From positions 1 through 64,000 of the forward strand of contig NZ_FCNZ02000009.1 in the NCBI RefSeq assembly GCF_001544495.1: DNA of 64,000 bases, in the 5' to 3' direction. The DNA comes from Caballeronia telluris (GTDB taxonomy: Bacteria > Pseudomonadota > Gammaproteobacteria > Burkholderiales > Burkholderiaceae). The stretch's first letter is position 1; the number at the start of each line of letters is the position of its first letter. The notes under the pieces are model-generated. The model searched no databases. It worked only from the letters and a program-made list of their open reading frames with translations, and was not told the origin of the DNA. A program made the translations under genes and the position numbers. Below, in pieces: positions 36,987 to 46,267 of the stretch.

Positions 36987-37015
36987 GAAGTTAAAATGGC
37001 GACAAAATTAACTTC
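36987..37015. promoter_or_regulatory. inverted repeat, candidate LysR operator
   Basis: GAAGTTAA (36987-36994) and TTAACTTC (37008-37015) are perfect inverted arms separated by 13 bases, centred in the 127-base gap between the ureohydrolase and LysR genes. Size and place fit a LysR-type binding site. Confidence 0.5.
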
Positions 37016-37035
37016 ACATCGATCTCCATCGATGT
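37016..37035. promoter_or_regulatory. second inverted repeat in the same gap
   Basis: ACATCGAT and ATCGATGT, separated by CTCC, form a perfect inverted repeat directly after the first operator candidate and 13 bases before the regulator start. It could be an autoregulatory site or a hairpin in the regulator mRNA leader. Confidence 0.4.
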
Positions 37036-37048
37036 ATCGGGCGCCGCC

Positions 37049-37966
37049 ATGTTCACGCACCTCTCCGACCTCGACTTGCGGCTCATCCGCGTGTTTCTCG
37101 CGATCGTCGATGCGGGCGGGATTTCGTCCGCGCAGGCGACGCTCAACGTCGGCCAGTCGACCATCAGCACGCAACTCGCGACGCTCGAAACGCGCCTCGG
37201 CTATCGTCTATGCGAGCGCGGACGCGGCGGTTTCGCGCTGACTTCACGCGGCGGACAGTTCGTCGAGGCGTGCCGGACGCTGCTCGCCGCCATCGACACG
37301 TTCGACATGACCGCGCGCAACGTCGGCAAGAAGCTGGTGGGAACGCTCGCGCTCGGGTTGATCGGCCACACGCCGGTGGCGGCGAGCGCGCGCATCAGCG
37401 AGGCGATCGCGCGGTTTCGCGAACGCGACGAATCGGTGCGGTTTTCGGTGCTGGTGCGCTCGCCGGGCGAACTGGAGGAATTGCTGCTAGCGGGCAGGAT
37501 TCAGGTGGCGATCGGCTATTTCTGGCATCGCGTGCCGTCGCTGGAATACACGCAGATCTTCGCCGAGGACCAGTACGCGTACTGCGCGCGGCGGCATCCG
37601 CTTTTTCGGGAAGCGGGCGAAGTCGATCCGGAGCGCGCCGCCAATTTCGAATGGGCGTGGCGCAGCTATCCGCTGCCGGAAGCCGACGCGATGTCGCCGA
37701 GAAACATCACCGCGGTCGCCGACAACATGGAAGCCGTCGCGATGCTCGTGCTGTCGGGCCATCATCTCGGCTATCTGCCCGAGCACTTCGCGGCGCCGCA
37801 TGTGAGGGAGGGAGCGCTCGCGCCGCTGAATCCGGCGCGGATGCGTTACCGCGTGGCGTTCCAGATGGTCACGCGCGCGCGGCAACTGAGAAACGACATC
37901 GTGGAAGCGTTCATCGAGGACATGAACGCCGCCCACGCGACCGGCGACGAGCCGATCAGCCGTTGA
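37049..37966 (+). CDS. LysR-family transcriptional regulator
   Basis: A 305-residue regulator. The N-terminal winged helix-turn-helix ([40 protein letters not shown], taken as the segments [16 protein letters not shown] and [10 protein letters not shown]) is followed by a periplasmic-binding-like effector domain from about residue 90. It is divergently placed to the ureohydrolase gene and probably controls it and the permease, with a guanidino compound as inducer. Its 3' end overlaps the convergent lolA by 11 bases. Start GTG/ATG choice: ATG at 37049 ([11 protein letters not shown]). Confidence 0.92.
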   Translation: MFTHLSDLDLRLIRVFLAIVDAGGISSAQATLNVGQSTISTQLATLETRLGYRLCERGRGGFALTSRGGQFVEACRTLLAAIDTFDMTARNVGKKLVGTLALGLIGHTPVAASARISEAIARFRERDESVRFSVLVRSPGELEELLLAGRIQVAIGYFWHRVPSLEYTQIFAEDQYAYCARRHPLFREAGEVDPERAANFEWAWRSYPLPEADAMSPRNITAVADNMEAVAMLVLSGHHLGYLPEHFAAPHVREGALAPLNPARMRYRVAFQMVTRARQLRNDIVEAFIEDMNAAHATGDEPISR

Positions 37967-38618
37967 TGACGTCCGCGCCCTTCGGCACGGCGAACTTGAA
38001 CTGATCGGATTTGAGCGGCGGGTTCTTCTGCATGTTCGAGAACGTGAGCAGCGTCACGTTGCCGAAGACGTCGTGCAGTTCCATCGCTTCGAGATTGCCG
38101 TCCTTGAAGCCGATGCCGACCGTCTCGAACTGCGTGTCCTTCGCTTTGGGCGTCAGTTCCAGCCAGTCGATGCCGCCCTTCACGCCCGCGTCGCGCAGCG
38201 TGAAATTCTTTTCCAGATCGTTGCTGCCGAAGAGAATGGCCGCCGGACTCGCGCCGAGCGAGCCGCCGAGCGGACGCACGGTCACCTGATTCAGGTCTTT
38301 GTCGTAGACGTAGAGCTTGTCGCCGTCGGCCTGAAGCACTTGCGAGTACGGCTTCTCATACGACCAGATGAACTTGCCGGGACGCGCGAACACAAACGTG
38401 CCGCTCGACGTGCCGCCGGTCTTGGGCGCATTCGACTGGCTCGCCGCCTTGCTCGGCGCCTTCACTTCCTGCTGCACAAAGGTGCCGCGCGCCGCGTGGA
38501 CCTGCGACACGAACGCCTTCAACTGCTCGGTGCCGCTCGCGAAAGCCTGCGACGCGATGAACATCGACGCGCCCGCGAGCACGGCGCCGACAGTCTGCTT
38601 GAACCACTTCTGCTGCAT
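37956..38618 (-). CDS. lolA: outer-membrane lipoprotein carrier LolA
   Basis: A 220-residue periplasmic chaperone that ferries lipoproteins from LolCDE to LolB. The start at 38618 ([16 protein letters not shown]) gives a signal peptide ending about AFA. The mature part has [10 protein letters not shown] and then [35 protein letters not shown] (recognised by blocks [12 protein letters not shown] and DGDKLYVYD) typical of LolA. A slightly expanded Ser/Pro/Lys-rich loop ([17 protein letters not shown]) separates the first strands. 25 bases downstream of ftsK. Confidence 0.94.
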   Translation of the reverse strand: MQQKWFKQTVGAVLAGASMFIASQAFASGTEQLKAFVSQVHAARGTFVQQEVKAPSKAASQSNAPKTGGTSSGTFVFARPGKFIWSYEKPYSQVLQADGDKLYVYDKDLNQVTVRPLGGSLGASPAAILFGSNDLEKNFTLRDAGVKGGIDWLELTPKAKDTQFETVGIGFKDGNLEAMELHDVFGNVTLLTFSNMQKNPPLKSDQFKFAVPKGADVING

Positions 38619-38643
38619 GAATTCGTTCTCCAAGGTGAAGCGC

Positions 38644-40962
38644 TTACTCTGCGTCGCGTGCCGGCGTGAGGATTTCGCGATTGCCGTTCGACGACATCGC
38701 CGAAACCAGCCCGGAGTTTTCCATCTGTTCGAGCAGCCGCGCCGCGCGGTTATAGCCGATCCGCAGGTGCCGCTGCACGAGCGAAATCGACGCGCGCCGG
38801 TTCTTGATCACGACCTCGACGGCTTGATCGTACAGAGGGTCGGACTCGCCATCGGCGCCACCGGTTCCCGCGCCGCCCGCCGCGCCTTCGTCGCCTTCGC
38901 CCGCGAGGCCGCCTTCCAGGATGCCTTCGATGTAATTCGGCTCGCCCTGCTCCTTCAGTTTGTCGACCACGCGATGCACTTCCTCGTCCGACACGAACGC
39001 GCCGTGCACGCGCACCGGCAGCCCGGAACCCGGCGGCAGATAGAGCATGTCGCCCATGCCGAGCAGCGATTCGGCGCCCTGCTGGTCGAGAATCGTACGC
39101 GAATCGATCTTCGACGACACCTGGAACGCCATGCGCGTCGGCACGTTCGCCTTGATGAGGCCGGTGATGACGTCCACCGACGGCCGCTGCGTCGCGAGAA
39201 TCAGGTGGATGCCGGCCGCGCGCGCCTTCTGCGCGATCCGCGCGATCAGTTCTTCCACCTTCTTGCCGACGACCATCATCAGGTCGGCGAGTTCGTCGAT
39301 CACGACGACGATGTTCGGCAGGCGCGTGAGCGGTTCCGGTTCGTCCGGCGTGAGGCTGAACGGATTCGGGATCTTTTCGTCGCGCTTGGCGGCTTCGTCG
39401 ATCTTGTTGTTGAAGCCGGCGAGATTGCGCACGCCCATCTTGCTCATCAGCTTGTAGCGGCGCTCCATTTCGGCGACCGCCCAGTTGAGCGCGTGGCCCG
39501 CCTGCCGCATATCAGTGACGACCGGGCAGAGCAAGTGCGGAATGCCTTCGTAGACGCTCATTTCGAGCATCTTCGGATCGATCAGGATCATGCGGACCTG
39601 GTCCGCGCTCGCCTTGTAGAGCAGCGACAAGATCATCGCGTTGATGCCGACCGACTTGCCCGAACCCGTCGTGCCCGCGACCAGCAAGTGCGGCATCTTC
39701 GCGAGATCGGCGCAGACGGGCTTGCCGCCGATGTCCTTGCCGAGCCCCATCGTGAGCGGCGAGGCGGCATCGGCGTAGACCTCGGAGCCCAGGATTTCCG
39801 AGAGCTTCACCGTCTGGCGGCGCTGGTTCGGCAATTCGAGCGCCATGCAGTTCTTGCCCGGAATCGTCTCGACGACGCGAATCGACACGAGCGACAGCGA
39901 GCGCGCCAGATCCTTCGCGAGTCCGACGATCTGGCTGCCCTTCACGCCCGTCGCGGGTTCGATCTCATAGCGCGTGACGACCGGCCCCGGATACGCCGCG
40001 ACCACGCTCACCTCGACGCCGAAATCCTTCAGCTTCTTCTCGATCAGGCGCGAGGTGTATTCGAGCGTATCGGCGGAGATGGTTTCCTTCACTTCGGGCG
40101 CGGCGTCGAGCAACGCGATCGGCGGCAGCGTGGAATCGCCGGGCAGGTCCTTGAAGAGCGGCACCTGCTTCTCGCGCTCCACGCGCTCGGACTTCGCCGG
40201 CGTCGCGACCGGCGGCACGATCATCACCGGCTCGTGGTCCTCGATCTTCACGCGGCTTTTCACGACCTTGCCTTCGCGCGTCGAGGCCGCTTCCTCGCCG
40301 AGCTTGCGGTCGCGGCCCGCCTCGCGGCGCAGGCGCGCGCCGGTGATCGCGGACAGGATGGCTTCGCCCGTCTTCTCGCACACCGAGAGCCACGAGAAAC
40401 GGAAATACAGCGACAAACCGATCGCGAGCGCGATCAGCAGAAAGAGCGTCGCGCCGGTGAAACCGAACGCGTGCATCATGTTCTTCGCGATCGCTTCGCC
40501 GACCACGCCGCCGGGCGCGCGCGGCAACTGCACTTTCAGCGACCACATCCGCAGCGCCTCGATGCCGTCGCTCGCGAGCAGCACGAGCACGAACGCGAAG
40601 GCTTCGGCGAGCCAGGTGCGGTCTTTATGTGCGTCGGTGTCGACGGGCGCCTCGGCCTGCGTGATGCGCCGGTAGTTCGCGACGATGCGCCGCGCAAGCA
40701 GCACGATCAGCCAGTAGGACGAGAGCCCGAAGAGCAGCAGCAGGATGTCGGACATCCACGCGCCGACGCGGCCCGCCCAGTTGCCGATGTGATCGACGCT
40801 CGCGGCATGCGTCCAGCTCGGATCGCGCCGGCTGTAGCTCACGAGCGCCATCAGCAGGAAGAGTCCGAGCCCGACCTGGAGAATCCAGCGAATTTCGGTG
40901 AAGAGGCGCGACATGCGGTGCGGCAACGCCTGCGCGCTCGCAGAATAGGTAGCTTTTGCCAT
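38644..40962 (-). CDS. ftsK: DNA translocase FtsK
   Basis: A 772-residue septal DNA pump. Four N-terminal membrane segments (within residues 25-185) are followed by a short linker and the RecA-like motor: Walker [17 protein letters not shown], Walker [15 protein letters not shown], and [19 protein letters not shown]. The C-terminal gamma winged helix ([35 protein letters not shown], by blocks [16 protein letters not shown]) reads KOPS sequences and activates XerD. The short linker is like the SpoIIIE/FtsK forms of Burkholderia, which may have a second, longer FtsK. It is divergent from trxB and upstream of lolA. Confidence 0.96.
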   Translation of the reverse strand: MAKATYSASAQALPHRMSRLFTEIRWILQVGLGLFLLMALVSYSRRDPSWTHAASVDHIGNWAGRVGAWMSDILLLLFGLSSYWLIVLLARRIVANYRRITQAEAPVDTDAHKDRTWLAEAFAFVLVLLASDGIEALRMWSLKVQLPRAPGGVVGEAIAKNMMHAFGFTGATLFLLIALAIGLSLYFRFSWLSVCEKTGEAILSAITGARLRREAGRDRKLGEEAASTREGKVVKSRVKIEDHEPVMIVPPVATPAKSERVEREKQVPLFKDLPGDSTLPPIALLDAAPEVKETISADTLEYTSRLIEKKLKDFGVEVSVVAAYPGPVVTRYEIEPATGVKGSQIVGLAKDLARSLSLVSIRVVETIPGKNCMALELPNQRRQTVKLSEILGSEVYADAASPLTMGLGKDIGGKPVCADLAKMPHLLVAGTTGSGKSVGINAMILSLLYKASADQVRMILIDPKMLEMSVYEGIPHLLCPVVTDMRQAGHALNWAVAEMERRYKLMSKMGVRNLAGFNNKIDEAAKRDEKIPNPFSLTPDEPEPLTRLPNIVVVIDELADLMMVVGKKVEELIARIAQKARAAGIHLILATQRPSVDVITGLIKANVPTRMAFQVSSKIDSRTILDQQGAESLLGMGDMLYLPPGSGLPVRVHGAFVSDEEVHRVVDKLKEQGEPNYIEGILEGGLAGEGDEGAAGGAGTGGADGESDPLYDQAVEVVIKNRRASISLVQRHLRIGYNRAARLLEQMENSGLVSAMSSNGNREILTPARDAE

Positions 40963-42283
<1,321 letters not shown>

Positions 42284-42384
42284 AAGGCGCGCGTCGCGGG
42301 CGGCCGGTAAAATAGTGTCGCCGGGCCTCGATACAAGGCGACGGTGACGGTTCGAAAACCGGCGCCTGCGCCCAAAGCGCAAGA

Positions 42385-42418
42385 AAGGGCCGCGGATCGT
42401 CTCCGCCGGCCCTTTTTT
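42385..42418 (+). terminator. terminator of trxB
   Basis: AGGGCCG.CGG / CCG.CCGGCCCT with a seven-base loop and six T, about 100 bases after the trxB stop. Confidence 0.85.
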
Positions 42419-42503
42419 CTTGGCTTTCGCGTGAGACGCTGCGCGACGCCGGAGGAATCCGTCGCATCCTGCAAGCACCGCTTCATCACCGACTTCCAGC
42501 GCG

Positions 42504-43328
42504 ATGCCCAAGAATCTGCCCCATCCGAACGAACCGAAGCCGCGGCGCCCGCCCGCGGCACGCCCGGCTGCGAGCGCCGACGAGCCGTCCGCGACGCTCG
42601 CGGACGCGGCCGGATCGCTCAAGCGCGACGGCCTCGCCGGTCTCGCGAGCCTGAAGAGCGCGCTCAAAGCCGACGCCGCGAAGCGCGAAGTCGAGCGCGT
42701 GGCGGCGGCGCGCGCGCAACGCGAAGCGATCGCGGACGCCGACGTGTTCCGTCGCTCGATCGGCGAAGTCGAGCCGCTGAAGACGCCGCCGCGCCAGACC
42801 GTGACGCGCATTCCGCCGACGCCCGTGCCGTTGCAGACGCGCCGCGACGAAGAAGCGGTCCTGCAGGAAGCGCTCTCCGACGAATACGACCCCGAAAGCC
42901 TCCTCGACATCGACGAGACGCTCTCGTACTGCCGCACCGGCGTGAGCCAGGAGGTCGTGAGGAAACTCAGGCGCGGCGCGTGGATCGTGCAGGCGCAACT
43001 CGATTTGCACGGCATGCGCCGCGAAGAGGCGCGCGAGGCGCTGGCGGAATTCATCCGCGAATCGGTCAAGCGCGGGTTGCGCTGTCTGCGCGTGATTCAC
43101 GGCAAGGGGCTCGGCTCCATCGGCCGCGAACCGGTACTGAAGGGCAAGGTCCGCGCGTGGCTCGTGCAGAAACAGGAAGTGATCGCGTTCTGTCAGGCGC
43201 GGCCGCACGACGGCGGCGAGGGCGCCGTGCTCGTGCTGTTGCAACCTGGCGGCGCGCCGCGTCATCGCGGGCATCCGCTGGACCCGCACGAAAAAGTCAG
43301 CCGAAAGGACCCGCGCAGTGCATCCTAG
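42504..43328 (+). CDS. Smr-domain protein
   Basis: A 274-residue protein with a disordered N-terminus rich in Pro, Ala and Lys (residues 1-45) and a C-terminal Smr domain, a nuclease/nicking fold related to the MutS2 tail. The domain is marked by AQLDLHGMRREEAREAL (LDxHG motif) and CLRVIHGKGLGSIGREPVLK (the HGxGxG motif). In E. coli the family includes SmrA/SmrB; SmrB cleaves mRNA on collided ribosomes. Which role applies is unknown. Its stop overlaps the next gene by 11 bases, suggesting coupling. Confidence 0.9.
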   Translation: MPKNLPHPNEPKPRRPPAARPAASADEPSATLADAAGSLKRDGLAGLASLKSALKADAAKREVERVAAARAQREAIADADVFRRSIGEVEPLKTPPRQTVTRIPPTPVPLQTRRDEEAVLQEALSDEYDPESLLDIDETLSYCRTGVSQEVVRKLRRGAWIVQAQLDLHGMRREEAREALAEFIRESVKRGLRCLRVIHGKGLGSIGREPVLKGKVRAWLVQKQEVIAFCQARPHDGGEGAVLVLLQPGGAPRHRGHPLDPHEKVSRKDPRSAS

Positions 43329-43938
43329 GCTCACGCTCGCCATCTCGCTGATGGAGGCGCTCGCGCTCCTCTCTTATGCGCTCTCCGGGTTGATCGAAGC
43401 GAGAAAGCGCCGGCTCGACGCCGTCGGCGCGTTTCTCGTCGCGCTCGCGACCGCGTTCGGCGGCGGCACGGTGCGCGACGTCCTGCTGTCGCGCCGGCCG
43501 TTCTACTGGGTCGAGCATCAGGACTACGTGCTCATCATCTTCGTGATGGCGATCTTCGCGCCGATCCTGCTGCGCATGACGACGCGCCTGTTCGACGAAC
43601 GCATGCTGCTCGTCGCCGATGCGATCGGCCTCGGTCTCTTCAGCATTTCCGGCACGTCGGCCGCGCTCGACGCGCAAATGCCCGCCTTCACCGCCGTCAT
43701 GATGGGCGTGATCACGGGCGTGTTCGGCGGCGTGATGCGCGACGTGCTCTGCAACGAGATTCCGCTGATCCTGCGCGACTCGCGGCCCTACGCGGTATGC
43801 GCGTTCGCAGGCTGCTGGCTGTACCTCGCCCTGGAACGGATCGAATTCGACACGATCTACGCGGTGCTGGTGTCGACGGCGTTCATCCTCGTCGCGCGGC
43901 TCGTCACCTTCAAGCTCGATATCCGCCTGCCGCACTAG
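43318..43938 (+). CDS. TRIC-family cation channel protein
   Basis: A 206-residue membrane protein of the UPF0126/TRIC family, a pair of three-helix repeats. Each repeat has a conserved Gly-rich bend: ATAFGGGTVRDVLLSR and GVFGGVMRDVLCNEIP, both followed by the RD dipeptide. Bacterial members form trimeric K+-selective pores in the studied cases. GTG start inside the end of the Smr gene. Confidence 0.92.
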   Translation: MHPRLTLAISLMEALALLSYALSGLIEARKRRLDAVGAFLVALATAFGGGTVRDVLLSRRPFYWVEHQDYVLIIFVMAIFAPILLRMTTRLFDERMLLVADAIGLGLFSISGTSAALDAQMPAFTAVMMGVITGVFGGVMRDVLCNEIPLILRDSRPYAVCAFAGCWLYLALERIEFDTIYAVLVSTAFILVARLVTFKLDIRLPH

Positions 43939-44020
43939 CACCCAAGCGGTCCGCGAAGGCTTTCGGGGCCGCGATTTGCTACAATCGGCCGGTTCCCCCA
44001 CCGATTCCCGCAGACTGAAC

Positions 44021-44674
44021 ATGAACATCGAGCAAGCGCGTTTCAACATGATCGAGCAACAGATTCGTCCTTGGGATGTGCTGGACCAGGACGTCCTGAA
44101 CCTGCTGTCGATCGTCAAGCGTGAGAACTTCGTGCCCACCGTGTATCGCAATCTCGCGTTCGCGGACCTCGAAATTCCGCTGCCCGGCGGCGAGCGCATG
44201 TTGTCGCCGAAGGTCGAGGCGCGCGTGCTGCAGGAACTGGCCGTCACGAAGCACGAAACGGTGCTCGAAATCGGCGCGGGCTCGGGCTACATGGCCGCCC
44301 TGCTCGCCGCGCGCGGCCGCAGCGTGACCACCGTCGAGATCTCGCCGGAACTCGCCGCGTTCGCGGAACAGAATCTGGCGGCCAACGCGGTGTCGAACGC
44401 GCACGTCGTCACCGGCGACGGCGCGCTCGGCTGGGAAGGCGGCGCGCCCTTCGACGTGATCTGCGTGTCGGGCGGCCTGCCCGTCATGCCGCAGGAATTG
44501 CTGGAGCAACTGAAGGTCGGCGGGCGGATCGCGGCCTTCGTCGGCGACGCGCCCGTCATGAAGGCGCAGATCATCACGCGGGTCGACGAGAAGCAGTTCC
44601 GCGTCTCGGACATCTTCGAAACGCTCGTGGCGCCGCTCACGAACGCCGTGCAGCCGCCGCGCTTCAAGTTCTGA
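44021..44674 (+). CDS. pcm: protein-L-isoaspartate O-methyltransferase
   Basis: A 217-residue SAM-dependent enzyme of the PIMT family that starts repair of isoaspartyl residues. Motif I is VLEIGAGSGYMAALLA, preceded by LSPKVEARVLQELAV with the active-site Ser/Lys region, and followed by VTGDGALGWEGGAPFD. The usual first-strand MIEQQIRP and REPFVP-like KRENFVPTVY are present. Many Burkholderiales proteins with this layout precede a rhodanese and lie near type I secretion genes; here the rhodanese follows two bases later. Confidence 0.92.
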   Translation: MNIEQARFNMIEQQIRPWDVLDQDVLNLLSIVKRENFVPTVYRNLAFADLEIPLPGGERMLSPKVEARVLQELAVTKHETVLEIGAGSGYMAALLAARGRSVTTVEISPELAAFAEQNLAANAVSNAHVVTGDGALGWEGGAPFDVICVSGGLPVMPQELLEQLKVGGRIAAFVGDAPVMKAQIITRVDEKQFRVSDIFETLVAPLTNAVQPPRFKF

Positions 44675-44676
44675 TC

Positions 44677-45000
44677 ATGCAGAATCTTTCCGCCACCGAC
44701 CTCGCCGCCTGGCTCGCCGATTCGTCGCGCCCCGCGCCCGTTTTGCTCGACGTGCGCGAACCGTGGGAACTGGAAACGGCGAAGCTGGCGAACATCGTCG
44801 CCATTCCGATGCGCGACATCCCGGCTCGCAGCGAAGAACTCGACGACGAAGCGCAAATCGTCTGCATCTGCCATCACGGCGCACGCAGCGCGCAAGTCGG
44901 GATGTTCCTGGAATCGCGCGGATTCACGCAGGTGTTCAACCTGTATGGCGGCATCGATGCGTGGTCGCGTCAGGTCGATCCGGGCGTGCCGACGTACTAG
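44677..45000 (+). CDS. rhodanese-like sulfurtransferase
   Basis: A 107-residue single rhodanese domain. LLDVREPWELETAKLANIVAIPM starts the fold and the catalytic loop is CHHGARSAQVG, with Cys as the sulfur-carrying residue after VCI; GFTQVFNLYGGIDAW is the conserved end. It resembles GlpE/YgaP domains. It is two bases after the methyltransferase gene and shares its transcript, ended by the terminator at 45021. Confidence 0.93.
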   Translation: MQNLSATDLAAWLADSSRPAPVLLDVREPWELETAKLANIVAIPMRDIPARSEELDDEAQIVCICHHGARSAQVGMFLESRGFTQVFNLYGGIDAWSRQVDPGVPTY

Positions 45001-45020
45001 GTTTCCCCCGCTCCAAAAGC

Positions 45021-45059
45021 AAAAAGCCGCATGCGCCAGAAACGCATGCGGCTTTTTTT
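45021..45059 (+). terminator. bidirectional terminator of rhodanese and hemY
   Basis: AAAAAGCCGCATGCG, a seven-base loop, CGCATGCGGC and seven T between the convergent rhodanese and hemY genes. Confidence 0.92.
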
Positions 45060-45070
45060 CGTCCTGACGA

Positions 45071-46267
45071 TTACACCACGTTCATCGCCAGCGCACTCTC
45101 GCGGTAATGCAGGCTCGCCTTCTCGGTATCGCCGAGCTGCTCATGCAGGCGCGCGAGCGCACGGTGCGTGCGAATCTTGAGCGGCTCGTTGTCGGCGAGC
45201 TTGAGCGCCGATTCGAGAAACGCCTGCGCCTTGCCCCACAACTGCTGATGCAGACACAGCCGGCCGAGCGTGAAGAGCAGGTCGGCGTCTTCGGTGCGCT
45301 CCTTCTGCCAGGCTTCCGCGCGCTGGATGAGCGGCAGCGCATCGCCGCCCGACACGCAATCGGGATAGCGGCGCAAGAGCCGCGCGTCCCAGTTGTGCGC
45401 GAGCGCTTCCTCGACGATCTTGCGCGCTTCCTGCCGCCTGTCCAGCGCGATCAGCAGTTCGGCAGCGAGATCGGCGAGACGCGGCGACTGGCGTTCCGCC
45501 GGCGAAAGCGACTGCCACAGTTCCAGCAGCGCATCCGGATTGTGCCGACGGTCGCGCAGCAGGTTTTCCGCCGCGACCTGCCGCAGACGCACCGCGACCG
45601 CCGGATGCAGCGCCTCGCGTTTCTCCAGCATCTTGACGAGCTTCAGCACCTCGCCCCAGTTCTTCAACTGCTGCTGCGCCCGCAGCGCGATCTGCTGCGC
45701 GTGCAGACGCCGGCCGCCCTGCGCCTGCATTTCGGTCAGCGCGACGAGCGCGCCGTCCGCGTCGCGGCCGTCGGCGCGCATGTCGGCGGTCGCCATCAGG
45801 CGCGCGTCCTGCCATTCCGCGCCGGTGATCTGGCCGAGCCACTCGTCGCGGCGCGCGTACTCGTGCATCCGGTGCGCCGCGTTCGCGCCGACGAGACCGG
45901 CGGCGCCCTTGTTATCGTCGACGCTGAGGGCGTCGCGCGCCGCCTTCTCCGCCTTCGAGAAACGGCCCGCGTACAGATGGCCGATCGCATCGCGCAGCGA
46001 CGCGTTCGCCTTCGCGAGCTTGCTGCGCGCGCGATAGGCCGCGACGCGCCGCGGCATCTTCCAGACGGTGCGGGCCGCGCGGATCAGCCCATAGAGCACG
46101 ATGAACAGCACGACGAGCGCGACCGCGAAGAGATTGAGCGAAATATCGACGCGATACGGCGGCAACACGATGAGCACCTGCCCGCCGTTGAACCCGCCGA
46201 CCGTCGCGACGACGACCGCGACCGCGAACAGGAGCGCCAGCCAGATGAGTCCACGAATCGTCATCAT
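45071..46267 (-). CDS. hemY: HemY protein, haem-operon TPR membrane protein
   Basis: A 398-residue protein with two N-terminal membrane segments (within residues 5-65, MTIRGLIWLALLFAVAVVVA and ISLNLFAVALVVLFIVLYGL) and a C-terminal TPR domain (GRFSKAEKAARDALSVD and FTLGRLCLHQQLWGKAQAFL). In proteobacteria it follows hemC-hemD-hemX; it is proposed to act in late haem synthesis, but no enzymatic motif is present. Its ATG overlaps the hemX stop by four bases (ATGA). Confidence 0.93.
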   Translation of the reverse strand: MMTIRGLIWLALLFAVAVVVATVGGFNGGQVLIVLPPYRVDISLNLFAVALVVLFIVLYGLIRAARTVWKMPRRVAAYRARSKLAKANASLRDAIGHLYAGRFSKAEKAARDALSVDDNKGAAGLVGANAAHRMHEYARRDEWLGQITGAEWQDARLMATADMRADGRDADGALVALTEMQAQGGRRLHAQQIALRAQQQLKNWGEVLKLVKMLEKREALHPAVAVRLRQVAAENLLRDRRHNPDALLELWQSLSPAERQSPRLADLAAELLIALDRRQEARKIVEEALAHNWDARLLRRYPDCVSGGDALPLIQRAEAWQKERTEDADLLFTLGRLCLHQQLWGKAQAFLESALKLADNEPLKIRTHRALARLHEQLGDTEKASLHYRESALAMNVV

